NCBI GenBank assembly: GCA_001247695.2
Contig: LGRX02033440.1
Location: 51,405-115,404, forward strand
Source: Cymbomonas tetramitiformis
Lineage: Eukaryota > Chlorophyta > Pyramimonadophyceae > Pyramimonadales > Pyramimonadaceae
DNA length: 64,000 nucleotides
Direction: 5' to 3'
Below the pieces are notes generated by a model. It saw only the letters and a list, made by a program, of their open reading frames with translations, was not told the origin of the DNA and made no database searches. Shown piece by piece: positions 9,801 to 20,915 of this stretch; position 1 is the first letter of the stretch, and each line of letters begins with the position of its first letter. The position numbers and the translations under genes are program-made.

Positions 9801-12800
9801 GCGAATCAATGCACACTTTGGTTAGCATTTGGAGACGAAAGGCGAAAGGCTGCGAGATCGAATACTTAGCCTGCATGTGGGGTCAACGGACACCGGGCCA
9901 TCGCCGGTTTTGCCAGCAGGCGGGGAAAACGGGCGTTGGGTACATACTTTGGGGACGACCAGGCATTGCCGTCAAAGGGCATGTACTCGATGAACCGCAC
10001 ATTGATTGGCTGTTTCAGAGCACCTCCCCTCCGTCCTTCTAAGATACCCCGCCATCCACCCTCTGCGCGATGCCGTGTCCCAGCAACAAGCGCTTCCTTC
10101 GGTCCGAGGCGGTACGTGTCTTGCGGGTGCTGCTGGGCTGCCACGTGGTTACAACTGCGTTGCGCCAACCAGCGGGTGCGGCTTCAACCGATTTTAGCCG
10201 GGCTGTCCACAGCGAAAGGAGTACCTGCTGCAACGCACAGAAATCCCAGGTTCCGCCGGCACACAGCGCACCATGAGACGCAGCCTGACGTGCTGCGAGT
10301 ACATGACGGCCCGAGGTGTCCGACGGCTCAAGGGATGGCGCCCAGCAGCGCAGATCCACCAGCGGCGCGCGCCGGAGTGACGGCGGGGCAAGGGAGAAGA
10401 TGCCGGGGCACCTTGTCTCGCGTCATCTCCACAAAGTCCAGGAGCTCATCCTCATTGACCCCCCGGGTCACGACGCAGTTCACTTTGACAGTTGGGATGC
10501 CTGCCTCGAGCGCCGCATCGATGCTGTGCAGCACACGATGGAGTCCCTGCGCGTGGGTGCATGGCGAACAGCTCAATGGGTGAGGGGAAGCACACGGCGG
10601 AATCCCTGCGCGTGTTTGCATGGCGAATAGCTCAATGGGTGAGGGGAAGCACACGGCGGAATCCCTGCGCGTGTTTGCATGGCGAACGGCTCATGGGTGA
10701 GGGAGCACACAGCGGGGTCCCTGCGCGTGGGCATGGCGAACGGCTCAATGGTGAGGGGGGCACACGTGTGTGCATGGCGAACGGCTCACGGGTGAGGGGA
10801 GCACACGTGTGTGCATGGCGAACGGCTCAATGGGTGAGGGGAGCACACGTGTGTGCATGGCGAACGGCTATGGTGAGGGGAGCACACGTGTGCATGGCGA
10901 ACGGCTCAATGGGTGAGGGGGAGCACACGTGTGTGCATGGCGAACGGCTGAATGGGTGAGGGGGAAATGGGAGAAAGCGGCTGGTGCGCAGGACCGCAGG
11001 AGGGAAGGGCAAGCACTGCGCCAAGATCATGAACAATGGCTGGAAGGAAGAGAGGGTGCACTTGTAGCGGCGGCAAGCGTACACCGCGCGCTCTGAGGGG
11101 CGGCCACCTTTCGACGGGTCAGGAGCTCGAAGCGGTGAGGCAGCAGCGTGTCTAGGCTGATATTCACAGCAGCTAGCCCTGCACCAGCCTCGCAACGCAT
11201 GGAAAGCTTGAGAGGCGCGAAAGGGGGTCGGGCTCGGGTGCGAGCCGGTGTCACACGCGGAAGAGGAAAGGATCTGTGCGCAGCCGACTCGCACAGGGAA
11301 GTGTGCAGCCCCCGCACCACTAGCAGAAGTTCTTGCCGCTAGCCTCCGCCTCGAGATGCGGCGCAGTGAGGTGATGATGCGAGCAACCCAGCAGCGCAGA
11401 AATAAGGTAAGAGGCCATACACCGGATCTACAACGCCCTGATGACAAACCCGTGGCGAGTTCACGAGAGGTGTGTGGCCAGCCTACTACAACAGGTCGAC
11501 AGCACATTGGGCGGTTCATCAAGGAGCGGAGAGCATGAAGGGGGAGCATGGCAGCAGTGCAAAGAGAAAGGGGGCTGCACACTTCTCAGATGCATGCCGT
11601 CACCCGCGCCTCTCCGAGCATGCCCAGAAAGCGATTGAGAGGTGCTACCTGCGCTGGCGAGGCTGGGCAGGTGACGGTCAAGGATGATGCCGTTGGTGGT
11701 TAACGCCAGCTGTTCCAAACCGGGAAGTCCTCCCACACGCCCCACCACCTCCTGGAAGTCCCTGCGCACTGTGGGCTCCCCGCCTGAGCACCACACAGCG
11801 CGCCTGAGGTCAGCGCCGGCGGATGTCGCAACACTACATCCGATTCACAGCAACCAGGCATGGTGTGGACGGTTTGGTTTAGATGGAGGTGGAAGTGAGG
11901 CGCCAGTGCTCACCAGTGAGTCGGATCTTCGTGACACCCGCCTCCACAAAAAGCCCGGCAAGTCGCACGATCTCATCCGTTGTCAGCAGCTTCTCCTCTG
12001 CAAGGCCCAACCGTGGAGCTCAACGACCTTCGGCTACAAGACACCATGCTTCAGCCACGCAAATGACTGACACCCTGCCTCAGCCACGCGCCTGACAACA
12101 CGGTCGTATGACACCCTGCCTCAGCCACGCGCCTGACAACACGGTCGCATGACACCCTGCCTCAGCCACGCGCCTGACAACACGGTCGCATGACACCCGG
12201 TGAGGTGACATAGGAGGTGACACCTGTTCCAAGGTTCCGGTGTTAGCTGGCGTTCACTCACCTGGCTGGAGGTCGATACCCTCGGGGGGCATGCAGTAAG
12301 TACACCGCAAGTTGCACCGCTCGGTGAGTGAAATGCGCAGGTAGGTATGATGCCGTCTGTGGGAGCAATCGGCATAAGCCACAACCCTTTTCCCTTCAAA
12401 GGCTTCTAGCTGAAGGAACGGCTAGCAGACTCGTGATATTGAGTGGGGTTGTAGTCCGGGAGGCTCCTACATGCAGGGGTGTCGCCGCAGAGGGTAGTGT
12501 GCAGGAAGTGCCGCCGCAGAGGGCAGTGTGCAGGAAGTGCCGCCGCAGAGGGCAGTGTGCAGGAAGTGCCGCCGCAGAGGGTAATATCATGTACGGCACG
12601 GCGGCCTCAAGAGAAGTGCACCCTAATGCCGCAAAGCCTTTTGTGCGTGCAGCAACTTCGACGCTCGCCACCGGGGCATCACGGCGAGGCCGCCGCATCC
12701 AAAAGTTGGTAGATCACCCGCATGCTGCAACGCTCGCTTCCGCAGCTCCTGCCGCTTATTACAGCATAGGACCGGACGCCAAGGAGGAGAGCGCGCAGAG

Positions 12801-13157
12801 GGGGGTTCCACAAACGGGAGTGCGCACGGGGGGGAGGTGCCACAGGCGGAAGTGCGCATAAAGGGGTAGCACAGAGGGAACCCCGCTTGAAGGGGTGCAC
12901 GGGAGAGGGTGCCCGAAACACGATACCGCAGGAGAGGCATGCGCCATACGCGAAGTTGTGCAAGTTGTGGCGGGTGCCCACCCGTGAGAATCTAGCAGCA
13001 TGTTCTCTGGGTCTGTCTTTAAGCGCGCGGCATTCCCGACTTGAAGTTCCGATTGCTGCGAGGCCTTTTGAGCCTCAGGCCACGTGGGCTGCAGGCCCAT
13101 TTCCTTCAACCGCCGCAGATGCTGAACGTCCTGAACACGCGACGTGATCGGATCCTC
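6814..13157 (-). CDS. CNX2: GTP 3',8-cyclase, molybdenum cofactor biosynthesis (MoaA/CNX2/MOCS1A), 12 exons resolved
   Basis: A radical-SAM enzyme that converts GTP to 3',8-cyclo-GTP in molybdopterin synthesis, mitochondrial in plants. Exons: 13157-12982, 12356-12262, 11997-11914, 11783-11649, 11178-11108, 10546-10412, 10009-9948, 9547-9481, 9195-9143, 8284-8203, 7748-7667, 6883-6814. Each has GT and AG borders and the phases join without a break, about 370 codons. The radical-SAM motif is [16 protein letters not shown] (exon 2). GGEPTVRRD is in exon 4, NISLDTL in 5, [15 protein letters not shown] in 6, [13 protein letters not shown] in 7. The C-terminal FeS motif [18 protein letters not shown] (CX2CX13C) spans exons 10-11, and [11 protein letters not shown] is in exon 12. 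The first exon with a transit peptide (perhaps from an ATG at 13501) and the last few codons were not found. All key cysteines are intact. Confidence 0.93.
6985..7575. repeat. about 35-bp minisatellite, about 17 copies, CNX2 intron 11
   Basis: The unit is CCGTCCACACAAAGCTACAC followed by ACAACCGCTCATGCG, with copies shortened to CGTCATGCG or lacking AAAGCTA. It lies between exons 11 and 12 of CNX2. Long His/Thr-rich frames here are artefacts of the repeat. Confidence 0.9.
8652..8910. repeat. 50-bp minisatellite, 5 copies, CNX2 intron 9
   Basis: The unit starts GGACTGGAGCCTCGAGGGTT and continues TGACGGGAGAGCTGCCCACCC with a CTCTGCCGGC end. Starts are at 8652, 8702, 8752, 8801 and 8851. It lies between CNX2 exons 9 and 10. 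Confidence 0.9.
9611..9755. repeat. 68-bp tandem duplication, CNX2 intron 7
   Basis: Two nearly identical 68-bp copies starting CCAGTGGAGAAGGGGACTCA at 9611 and 9679, plus a fragment. It lies between CNX2 exons 7 and 8. Confidence 0.85.
10538..10965. repeat. 42-49-bp minisatellite, about 9-10 copies, CNX2 intron 5
   Basis: The unit is GCATGGCGAACGGCTCAATG then GGTGAGGGGAGCACACGTGTGT. The leftmost units also carry a (G/A)TCCCTGCGCGTG phrase, which is the reverse complement of the exon 6 acceptor CGCGCAG plus the first exon bases GGA. The array therefore starts at the splice boundary of exon 6 (10546) and copies the 3' splice site several times. Confidence 0.9.
12064..12198. repeat. 41-bp tandem repeat, 3 copies, CNX2 intron 2
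   Basis: The unit is ATGACACCCTGCCTCAGCCA then CGCGCCTGACAACACGGTCGC. The three copies are almost identical and lie between CNX2 exons 2 and 3. Confidence 0.9.
12483..12585. repeat. 29-bp tandem repeat, 4 copies, CNX2 intron 1
   Basis: The unit is CGCCGCAGAGGGCAGTGTGC followed by AGGAAGTGC, starting at 12483, 12512, 12541 and 12570. It lies between CNX2 exons 1 and 2 as numbered here. Confidence 0.9.
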
Positions 13158-13504
13158 CTGTGACGAAGAGCAGGATGCGTTGTCACGGCAGAGTCAGGAG
13201 CAAGAGGTGAGTAAGCATCGAACTCTGCTTTCCGAGTGGACGCAAGGTCCAGGCGAGCGGGTTCACCTCGGCAACCGTGCGCGAAGCGGTGTGCAGTAAT
13301 CTGTTGGAGCGCGCCGTGTCGTCCGCGGCATCGGCGGCATCAGAGCGGAAGTGCTCCCGCTCTGGTGCTAGTGAAGTCGCAGGACCGACGAGGGTGGAGA
13401 AATCCCTCCTTTTCGCAGGCGGCGTATATCTGCAAGGTTCCGACGGGTCCCTGACCGGGCGCAGCTCGGGAAACAAAGTCCACGTTATTTGCCGGGACCA
13501 TCAC

Positions 13505-14395
13505 GCGCAAAACGAATGCGATGCGAGCAATCGCTGAGAAGATGCTTCTTTCGGGTTACCAGAGGGATCGGCTAATTCAAGATATTCTAAGTTTGAGCGA
13601 GACAGTCGCAGCGATATGAAGCGCACGTGCTTTAGATCTCAAAGCCACGTGATAAATGAGCAAGCGATCGACCTCCAGGAGGAGGAGCGGGAACCCGAGG
13701 GTCGCTATCAGCTGCAGATCGACGCGCCGTCCTTCGGCAAGGCGGCGTGGTAGCAGAGGCAGGGAACTTTCGCAGGTTTGTATGAAGAATACGTGCACGA
13801 GATAAATTAGCAGTCAGTAGCGTCGACGCGCGATTCACTTCGAGTTCCTTTCGAGTTACTCCACGTCACTGCAGCGCAGAAAGATCACGAGGCCGGAGAT
13901 AACCTTGTAATTGAAGCAACGACCTGCCGAGGCAAAGGGCAACGGAGGTATCGTGGGAGAAGGCAACTTCGATGCAAATACGATAGCATTCTATCGAGCT
14001 AGCCACAAACGAGAAACTTGTAAAACGTCTTGAGAGGTTGTCTTCAATCTTGGCGAGATTAAGAAAATAAATAGTGAGCACAACTAGAGTGAAGCTGGAT
14101 GTGCCAAATTTCACTCGTCCCTGAGGCGCGAAGTCCGAGACCAGCATAATAACCTCACTGCTTGCCGCTGGAACTCGTCCATATCAGCGAAGTAAGCAAG
14201 ATGCAAATTGTCTTTCTGGAATTTTCGTACTTAGCAAGTCGTGTTATCGGACAAGGCACAACGACTTCACAAGCAAATTCCAACTTTAGGGACGTTCGAG
14301 ATTTTTTACATATGAAAGAAATGCCGTGTTCCTAAAATGTGAGAACGTAGAGAGCTCTGTGACGTAGTAGGAACTTTAAAGGACCCTTTTTGCTT
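13505..14395. other. no recognisable gene; probable 5' flank of CNX2
   Basis: Mixed-composition sequence with only short frames. It lies upstream of the CNX2 gene (minus strand) and presumably includes its promoter, but no regulatory motif can be named with confidence. Confidence 0.4.
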
Positions 14396-14399
14396 TTAA

Positions 14400-14863
14400 G
14401 GGTAGGGTGCACTCAGTTTTCGACCTATTTAATTTCATAGCATTTTCCATATTTAATAGATTTCCAGGGTTATTTATTTTGTAAAATCGCAGGGAGCAGC
14501 ATAACCTATAGACCGATATCCCACTATAATCTACGGTCAGTTTGGGGTGTTATAAAGTATATAAAAAATCGAGAAAAGATTCTAGTGATCCATTTTTAAG
14601 TTATTTAGGTTATGGCGCCAGCTATGCAAAATTTGAAGTACCTAGCGCCAGAACCTGAATAACTTAAAAATGGATCACTAGAATCTTTTCTCGAATTTTT
14701 ATATACTTTATAACACCCCAAACTGACCGTAGATCACGGTGGGGTATCGGTCTATAGGTTATGGAGCTCCCTGCGATTTTACAAAATAAATAACCCTGGA
14801 AATCTATTAAATATGGAAAATGCTATGAAATTAAATGAGTCGAAAACTGAGTGCACCCTACCC
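14400..14863. mobile_element. 464-bp foldback MITE flanked by TTAA
   Basis: The left arm (14400-about 14620) and right arm (about 14645-14863) are nearly perfect reverse complements over about 215 bp, ending in GGGTAGGGTGCACTCAG / CTGAGTGCACCCTACCC. The loop of about 30 bp includes GCGCCAGCTATGC. TTAA lies at 14396-14399 and 14864-14867, the target duplication typical of piggyBac-type transposons. Arm mismatches include the two GTCGA-neighbouring bases near the tips and a few near 14510. No coding capacity: a non-autonomous element, or a natural hairpin RNA source if transcribed. Confidence 0.8.
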
Positions 14864-14869
14864 TTAAAC

Positions 14870-15862
14870 GAGAGTCGGTCGAGTGAAACAACCAAAGAGA
14901 AAAATGAGACAACCAAATCTTACCTCATTTTATACAATTAATGTTTAATTTTATACACGCATGACCTGAGTGTGACCTGACGTGAGACGGCAGCGGCAGG
15001 GGCAGACGTGTAACTAGACGTTGCGTTGTCACAACTCACAAGCTCATGCAACGTCATCGTCAGCGTCACCAACGAGCTGTCGGTGTCACAGGTCGAAGGT
15101 GCCTTTAATTTTAAAGCCATCGATTCTCGTCCGTGCGATCGTACATTTATCCGCTGTAGCGTAGCGGAGATGCTTGAGATCGGCCGTGGTTTTGAAGTGT
15201 CGCATGGCCTTTGTTGACCTCTGACCCTAGCTCTGCCCTCGCCTGCGCTGGAAGTGGAGTAACTGACCTCTGCTCTTTATGTTTTAGGACCAAAGCAAAT
15301 TACCTTACCTTAAACAACCAAACCGCGAATGATAGAGCGGGATGATGACATTATCAGCGTTGATCATGGTCATGGCTCAGTCAGCGTTCACTGTTTATTC
15401 TTTGTAATAAAATATATAAAACGAATGATGAGACAATCGAACGATCAGATTTCAGATGGCCTACAGGCCTAGCGGAGATCTCAAAATTGAGATCGACCAA
15501 GCCTAGTAAGTTATAATCCGTCGGCTGAGGTCGGAATGTTTGATCTCGTGTCTGAAATCGATAGTCATAGTGTCACAATTGCTTTCATGCTTTGCACACC
15601 TGACACGCGACGGTCACCGAGACGAAGAGGCGAAGAGGCGCAGGCGCAGCGGCAGGCGCTCACCATCTTGTCTTCTGTCTCGTGCGGGTGCCCTACGATT
15701 TAGGGGAATATACCCGTTCGGTATATTCGGTATATCAGATAACGCAGTGAGTGCTACTTTCGCGGATACAAACTTAAACTGAATATTGAGAAGTATTAAC
15801 TTAATAACCTAAACCTGAACCCGGAACGGTCACACGAACTATACTCGTACTCGGAACCCCTC
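14870..15862. other. intergenic, no gene seen
   Basis: AT-rich to neutral sequence with short frames only. No splice-supported exon and no family motif. It ends at the start of the retroelement fragment. Confidence 0.4.
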
Positions 15863-17800
15863 GTGTCGATGTTTGAAAATCCTAGCAATGGAAATAGCAT
15901 ATCTCAAGACCACTACGACATGGCAAGTGACGGATCACTATTTGCGGGGAAGAAAACGGCTTGCAGTGGTGCGGCCTATTTGCTTAAAGAAATGGGGGGC
16001 ACCTTTTCTGTTAGGAAGGCTAACATCCCTGCCAGCAGTGTCTTTACTGTTGATGATCGATTGATTAAAGCGGATATTCAAACACCAAGTTCTACATCTG
16101 CTGAAATCATCGGGCTCCGACTTCTCTTAGAGGACCAAAAGGACCACATTCTAAAGTCTGTGACTCCAATGATACATGCTATTGACTCAATGGCAACGAT
16201 CACGGCGGTAAATAAGGATAGGAAAACTGTCAGTGCTCGTGAGATGCTTCGGGAACCAAACCGACGTGAACTGCAGGCAGTCAGATTAATACTTGAAGAG
16301 CTTGGCTTCTACTGTGGATGAGTGGAGAAGACCACAGCAGGATCATTCTTAAATGGATAAGGGGGCATAATAATGATAGACTTCACGATAGAGTTGATAG
16401 AGCAGCAAAGAGGGCCTCTTTCAGAAAAGGGGCAAACGCTCCCCGATTTGACCCATACGAAGAACTCCCCTATTCTCTCTTTTACATGGAAGTGCCAGTT
16501 GCAGGAGATATTCGGAACCACATCAGGAGAATCCAACGCCTTACTCACCTTCATACATGGAAAGCCATGTCGTCTCAAGGGAAGTATATTAGAATGCTAG
16601 AGGACCACAACGTTACTCCCACCAAGGATATCTCAAAAGTCACAGCTAAATCTTATACAGCGGCCAGAAGCAGAGAACTCTTGGGCCTTCAAGCTTCACC
16701 CGCACGTTCACATAAGCTGGGTGTTACCGCCTCACCTGACTGCCCGTACTGCCAAACAGGAACCAAGTGCAACTTCTCTCACATTCAACTGGAATGCCCG
16801 GGCCCGGGTAACTCGCTTGTATACCTTAGAGGAGAACAAGATGATGAACTCAGAAAGCATGTGGCAGCCGAGCTTACAGGGGAACCTAAGCTGTTGAACC
16901 CAGGGAAAGGCTCCTCCTTTATAGACATTTGCTCCGAAACACTTTTTCCACTTGCTGACCTCCGCGACGAAATGAAGCGGGAGCTCTACCTCCAAGCATT
17001 GCCTGAATCGGGAATGTACCGCCCATCTGCTTCCAAGAAGGGGACCATTGCTGTGACAGCACTTCCGGATGTTAACACTCAGAGCGGCAATAATGTGTAC
17101 CCTGAACTCCAATATGCTAGGAAACAAGAGTTCTGGAAACTCCTGTCGTGGCACTATCTCTCGAAGAAAGAGTTTCCGTCACCACTCTCACGATATGCCA
17201 CGCGTGCACACGACATTCATACAGCACTTAAAGCGTGTAGAGATGAGTCGGGTGACCCCAAAAACTGCTACGCCATTCGAAGAAGCCTCCTTGACATCAT
17301 CATTGACGACCGTGGGCTAAACGAGAATGGATGTGAACTGTTTTGTAACCCACTAAACTCGCACCCTAGGATTCATTCGAGAAGATGTATCCCCTCAGAC
17401 CAGACGAGAGCCGCCCTTCGGCCCTTTTGTGCAAATGGCAGAATAGGCTTCGATGGACTTGCATATGATGCCTATGTCGATCCTATCACCAATATGGGTA
17501 GGAATGTTTATGGGAACCCCCCGTTTGACGGGAAGGAAAGATTCTCAAACTCAGCGGTTATGGCTACCTTAGAAGTCGGCCATCGTGCAGCAAACACTGT
17601 GCCAGGATTTCGGGGCATCTGGATCCTCCCACTCTCTCCAAAAAAATCAAGAAAAGTGGATTGCTAAAGGATTTAAGTTGGTATTTAGATTTCCTCACAA
17701 CACCATTCCTTTCATTTCACACGGCTACTGGACGGGGGATGGCCCATATGTTCTCCCGGGTGGAGGATGTTACAAAGATGATTTCTTGTCGCGATTATGA
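15863..17800 (+). pseudogene. 5'-truncated non-LTR retroelement: RNase H, zinc-knuckle, NPPF methyltransferase-like tail
   Basis: Reads MASDGSLFAGKK, SSTSAEIIGLRLLLE, IHAIDSMATI and KWIRGHNNDRLHDRVDRAAK, the D-E-D-H/D pattern of RNase H. A short insertion near 16318 breaks the frame compared with the copy at 23.5-24.8 kb, which reads straight through. Further on come CPYCQTGTKCNFSHIQLEC (16741-16797; CCHC-like) and a long region with ELFCNPLNSHP (17335) and VYGNPPFDGKE (17506). The latter resembles the motif IV NPPF region of Dam-like N6-adenine methyltransferases found in some retroelements. A second shift at an A7 run (17641) moves the tail FKLVFRFPHNT into another frame, ending at 17800. 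Reverse transcriptase and all upstream parts are absent. Confidence 0.75.
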
Positions 17801-17984
17801 ACAAGGGGCGGCAATGTAGGGGCTGGCGGGGCGTGGGGGTATTGCTGGGTGCTAAAATGGCGGTGTATCTATGTTGTGGTTGAGTGTGGGGTGTTGTGAG
17901 GGATTTTGGGTTTGAGATGTGGGTGCGGCATTGGCGGGCAGGTTTTTTTTTAATATATTACGAAGAGGTTCGGCACCCTGTTAG

Positions 17985-18735
17985 GTGATACCGTTCCAGC
18001 AGAACAAAACAACACTTTGCAATTGGGCATTCACTGCGGCTCGCGTGTCGTGCGCCCAGGTCGCAGCACGAGCGGCTCCTGCGGTGAATGCCCCCAACCT
18101 GCCACAAGGCCTAGTTGGTGCCCTTCGAGCAGCCAAGCACGAGTTCACGTCGAAAATTATGAAAGAAACTGCGGGCAAAGGCGTGCTTCGAGCACACGCA
18201 TGGCAAAAAGGCATGGGTCAGGTGTCCATACCCGAGTTGGCGCGTCGCCAACCATGAATTCCCACAACCTGTCATACAGGCCCGTCGGGGAATTCACCGC
18301 TGCCAACGCCCACATGGGTCGAATTCACAAATACAAACACAATAAAAACTGAAGAAAAAAACATTCGGCTGCAATGCTGTCAAAAGGTTGCAATCCGGAG
18401 GTGTTTGGACTCGAGCTGGCGCGCCGTAAGCCGTGAATTCCCACAACCTGTCACACAGGTCCGTTCGGGGAATTCAACGTTGCCACGGCCTGCGCAGGTC
18501 GAATTCACAAAGGTAAACATCATACAAACTGCGGGAAAATCATAGGTTCGGCTACAACCTCGTCAAACAGCAAAAGTCAGGTGTCACGGCTCGAGTTAGC
18601 GCGGCTACGGTTGTGCATTCCCAAACGCCGGTCACATACGCCGGTTTGAGCATACTCGGCAAGCAAGCCCTGCGAGGTTCGAATTCGCATAGCAAATGGT
18701 GCAAAATATGGTACAAAAAGGCCGGGCGCATCGTG
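17985..18735. repeat. degenerate satellite-like repeat, period about 180 bp, about 4 copies
   Basis: The phrases GTGAATTCCCACAACCTGTC, ACAGGCCCGTCGGGGAATTC and GGTCGAATTCACAAA recur about every 180 bp (18255, 18434, then a weaker copy near 18616; a relic at about 18086). Copies are diverged. The length is close to nucleosomal spacing. Confidence 0.65.
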
Positions 18736-19212
18736 CACACGCGTGAATACCGCTGAGAGTGCCTGTAACGGTTCGCCGTCGCGGGTGTGAATTTATACAA
18801 ACGCAGCTTCGGGCTATCTCGCCGCTAGGCGCTCAACGGGAAAAAATGCCCCTCTGTGGGAATTCACGAGCGTGTCCTGAATTCGCGAACGTTTTCGGAC
18901 AGCTGCGGATCTCCGCCGCTGCGGAACGGCGATATGCGTGTCTATTGTTGTGCTACGTAAAACATGTCAGGCGGCAACGCGCTTCTGCCGCGCCGGCTCG
19001 TAGATTCGCAAAACGGGCGCGGGTCTAACTTGCACTCGCAGACTGTAGATTCGGGCTCAGATGGAAGCATGAAAAGCAGAAAGGCAAACGAGCAACACAG
19101 GGGGCAATTCACAGATAAAGCAAACACCCCGGCACGACTTCGCACATACATCAGAGTGGCGTGCCGGCACTCTGAGGATCCGAACCAGACTCTTACAAAC
19201 CTAGGTTGTGCA

Positions 19213-19722
19213 TAAACCGTTAACCGGTTTAAACCCGAGGGGGTCATTTCAGGTTTAAACCCAGGTTTAAACCCCCGGAATTCCCCCCCATCGCAGCCGT
19301 TGCCATATACGGCGTGTACGCGCCATACGTGACCTAGCGACGCGACGATGCTACCTGGCCGATAAATAAATCCTACGGCTTACACTCCGTTGGTACAATC
19401 GTTTGATCGCGTGCACAGAATCTGTTGTCACTTGTATCGTTGTATGGAATAGGAGACGAGACACGAGATAGAGAGCACGCACGCCGTACGATTACCAAAC
19501 GGCTACTCGCACGGCTGCCAGAGAGCAGACTGAATTTCAATATGGCGTCTACCCCTGTTGTATGCTTAACAATGAAAAGACAGCATGTACCCTTTGATAT
19601 GCTTAACAGTGTGAAACTAGACTTAACATTGTGAAACTAGGCTTAACAGTGTGAAACCACAAACCGGTTTAAACCAGAGGGGGTCATTTTAGGTTTAAAC
19701 CCAGGTTTAAACCTAGGGGGGG
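19213..19722. repeat. pair of about 58-bp direct repeats 446 bp apart
   Basis: AACCGGTTTAAACC followed by AGAGGGGGTCATTTTAGG and a doubled GGTTTAAACCCA occurs at 19217-19275 and 19662-19718 in the same orientation with few differences. Each copy is itself rich in the palindrome GGTTTAAACC. They may be short terminal direct repeats of a non-autonomous insertion or paired regulatory palindromes. Confidence 0.55.
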
Positions 19723-19729
19723 TAGGGGT

Positions 19730-20280
19730 TTATCACAACCCAGTTACAAACTGCTAGTGACAAAGCTCTCATGTGGATTCGAAGCATATGTATGTATATA
19801 TCACATTTAATACTAGGCCACAAGAGGCAAATATCACTATCCCGCAGAATGGTTTTGAAAGGTTCGGATCTCACTTTTCGAAAGCAGGAGCTAGCTAAAT
19901 ACTCAAGCGAGCATAGTGGAAGTCCGTGAATGCCATTGTCGTTTCGGGTGCCCTGTGACCATTGGTTCCCAGTGACAGCGGCGTTTGGTGTCCACGCGCG
20001 CTTGCGTTTGCCCTGTCATGCATCGCCGAGACGTCATGTGTGGTCATGTCGTGATGTCACTTCGCGTGATGTCGTGCTTGACGCTCTGCGTTGCTCGCGG
20101 ATCGGCACGGGCTGGTCGCGGCGACGTCGATGTAGCGCTTGGCGAGGCGTCGTGCATGATTTATACTGGGAGGGAGATCTGAGCCGGAGGGTGAACGTGA
20201 TATGCTCCGGGCGCTCGAGCGGACAATGAACTGGGGTAGGATCGTGACTGAGGGGGGAATGACAATTACTGAAAAAGGGA
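19730..20280. other. no gene seen
   Basis: Unremarkable sequence with overlapping short frames on both strands. No motif recognised. Confidence 0.35.
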
Positions 20281-20429
20281 GTCATGGTTGGGGCGTTTGC
20301 TGTCGGCTGAGACGGGCGCGATGGGGGCAAGTGCGGTGGGGTCTGACATGGGTTGCGGTAGCGTGACTAAATATGGGGGGCCTGACAGGCCTTTCAGGGG
20401 TGCTCGAGGGACCCCTTCTAAGCGTGTTC

Positions 20430-20477
20430 ATAGTTGTGACAGCTGTCGCGATTATGATCAAGGGGCGGCAATGTACC
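20430..20477 (+). repeat. second copy of the retroelement 3' terminus
   Basis: CGCGATTATGATCAAGGGGC followed by GGCAATGTA matches the sequence directly after the retroelement reading frame at 17788-17816 with one change. The two copies are followed by unrelated DNA, so this is likely a 3'-end fragment of the same retroelement family. Confidence 0.55.
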
Positions 20478-20915
20478 GTGTCCTCTTTATTGATTTTCAA
20501 AATTAAATAACTATTTGGATTTTTTTACGTCTTAAGGAATAGTTAAGAAAATAAATTAATGTTTCGCATTTAAAAACAATAAAACAAGGAATAATTACAA
20601 AAATATTTAAATATCCGACGCTCGCGAGTGTATAAAACAATAAAGTGGGTAAATATTTAAAGATCTGTCCGACTCGATGATAAACATAAAATAAGCGATA
20701 ATCAGAATAATTAAGATACTATCGAAATTCCGCCAGGTGTACATTTCCCGCCTTGATATGGGCCTTTTGGCGGATTTACGTCGGCATTTTGCGATTTCTC
20801 ACGCCCTAGCCTATCAGATTTAAGATAATTCAGGTCGGGCGCGAAGCCAGTGTCACAAATTGATGGTAAGTATCCTCAATCTTGCTGAATTCGTTCTCAT
20901 TTCGCCACATCCGTG

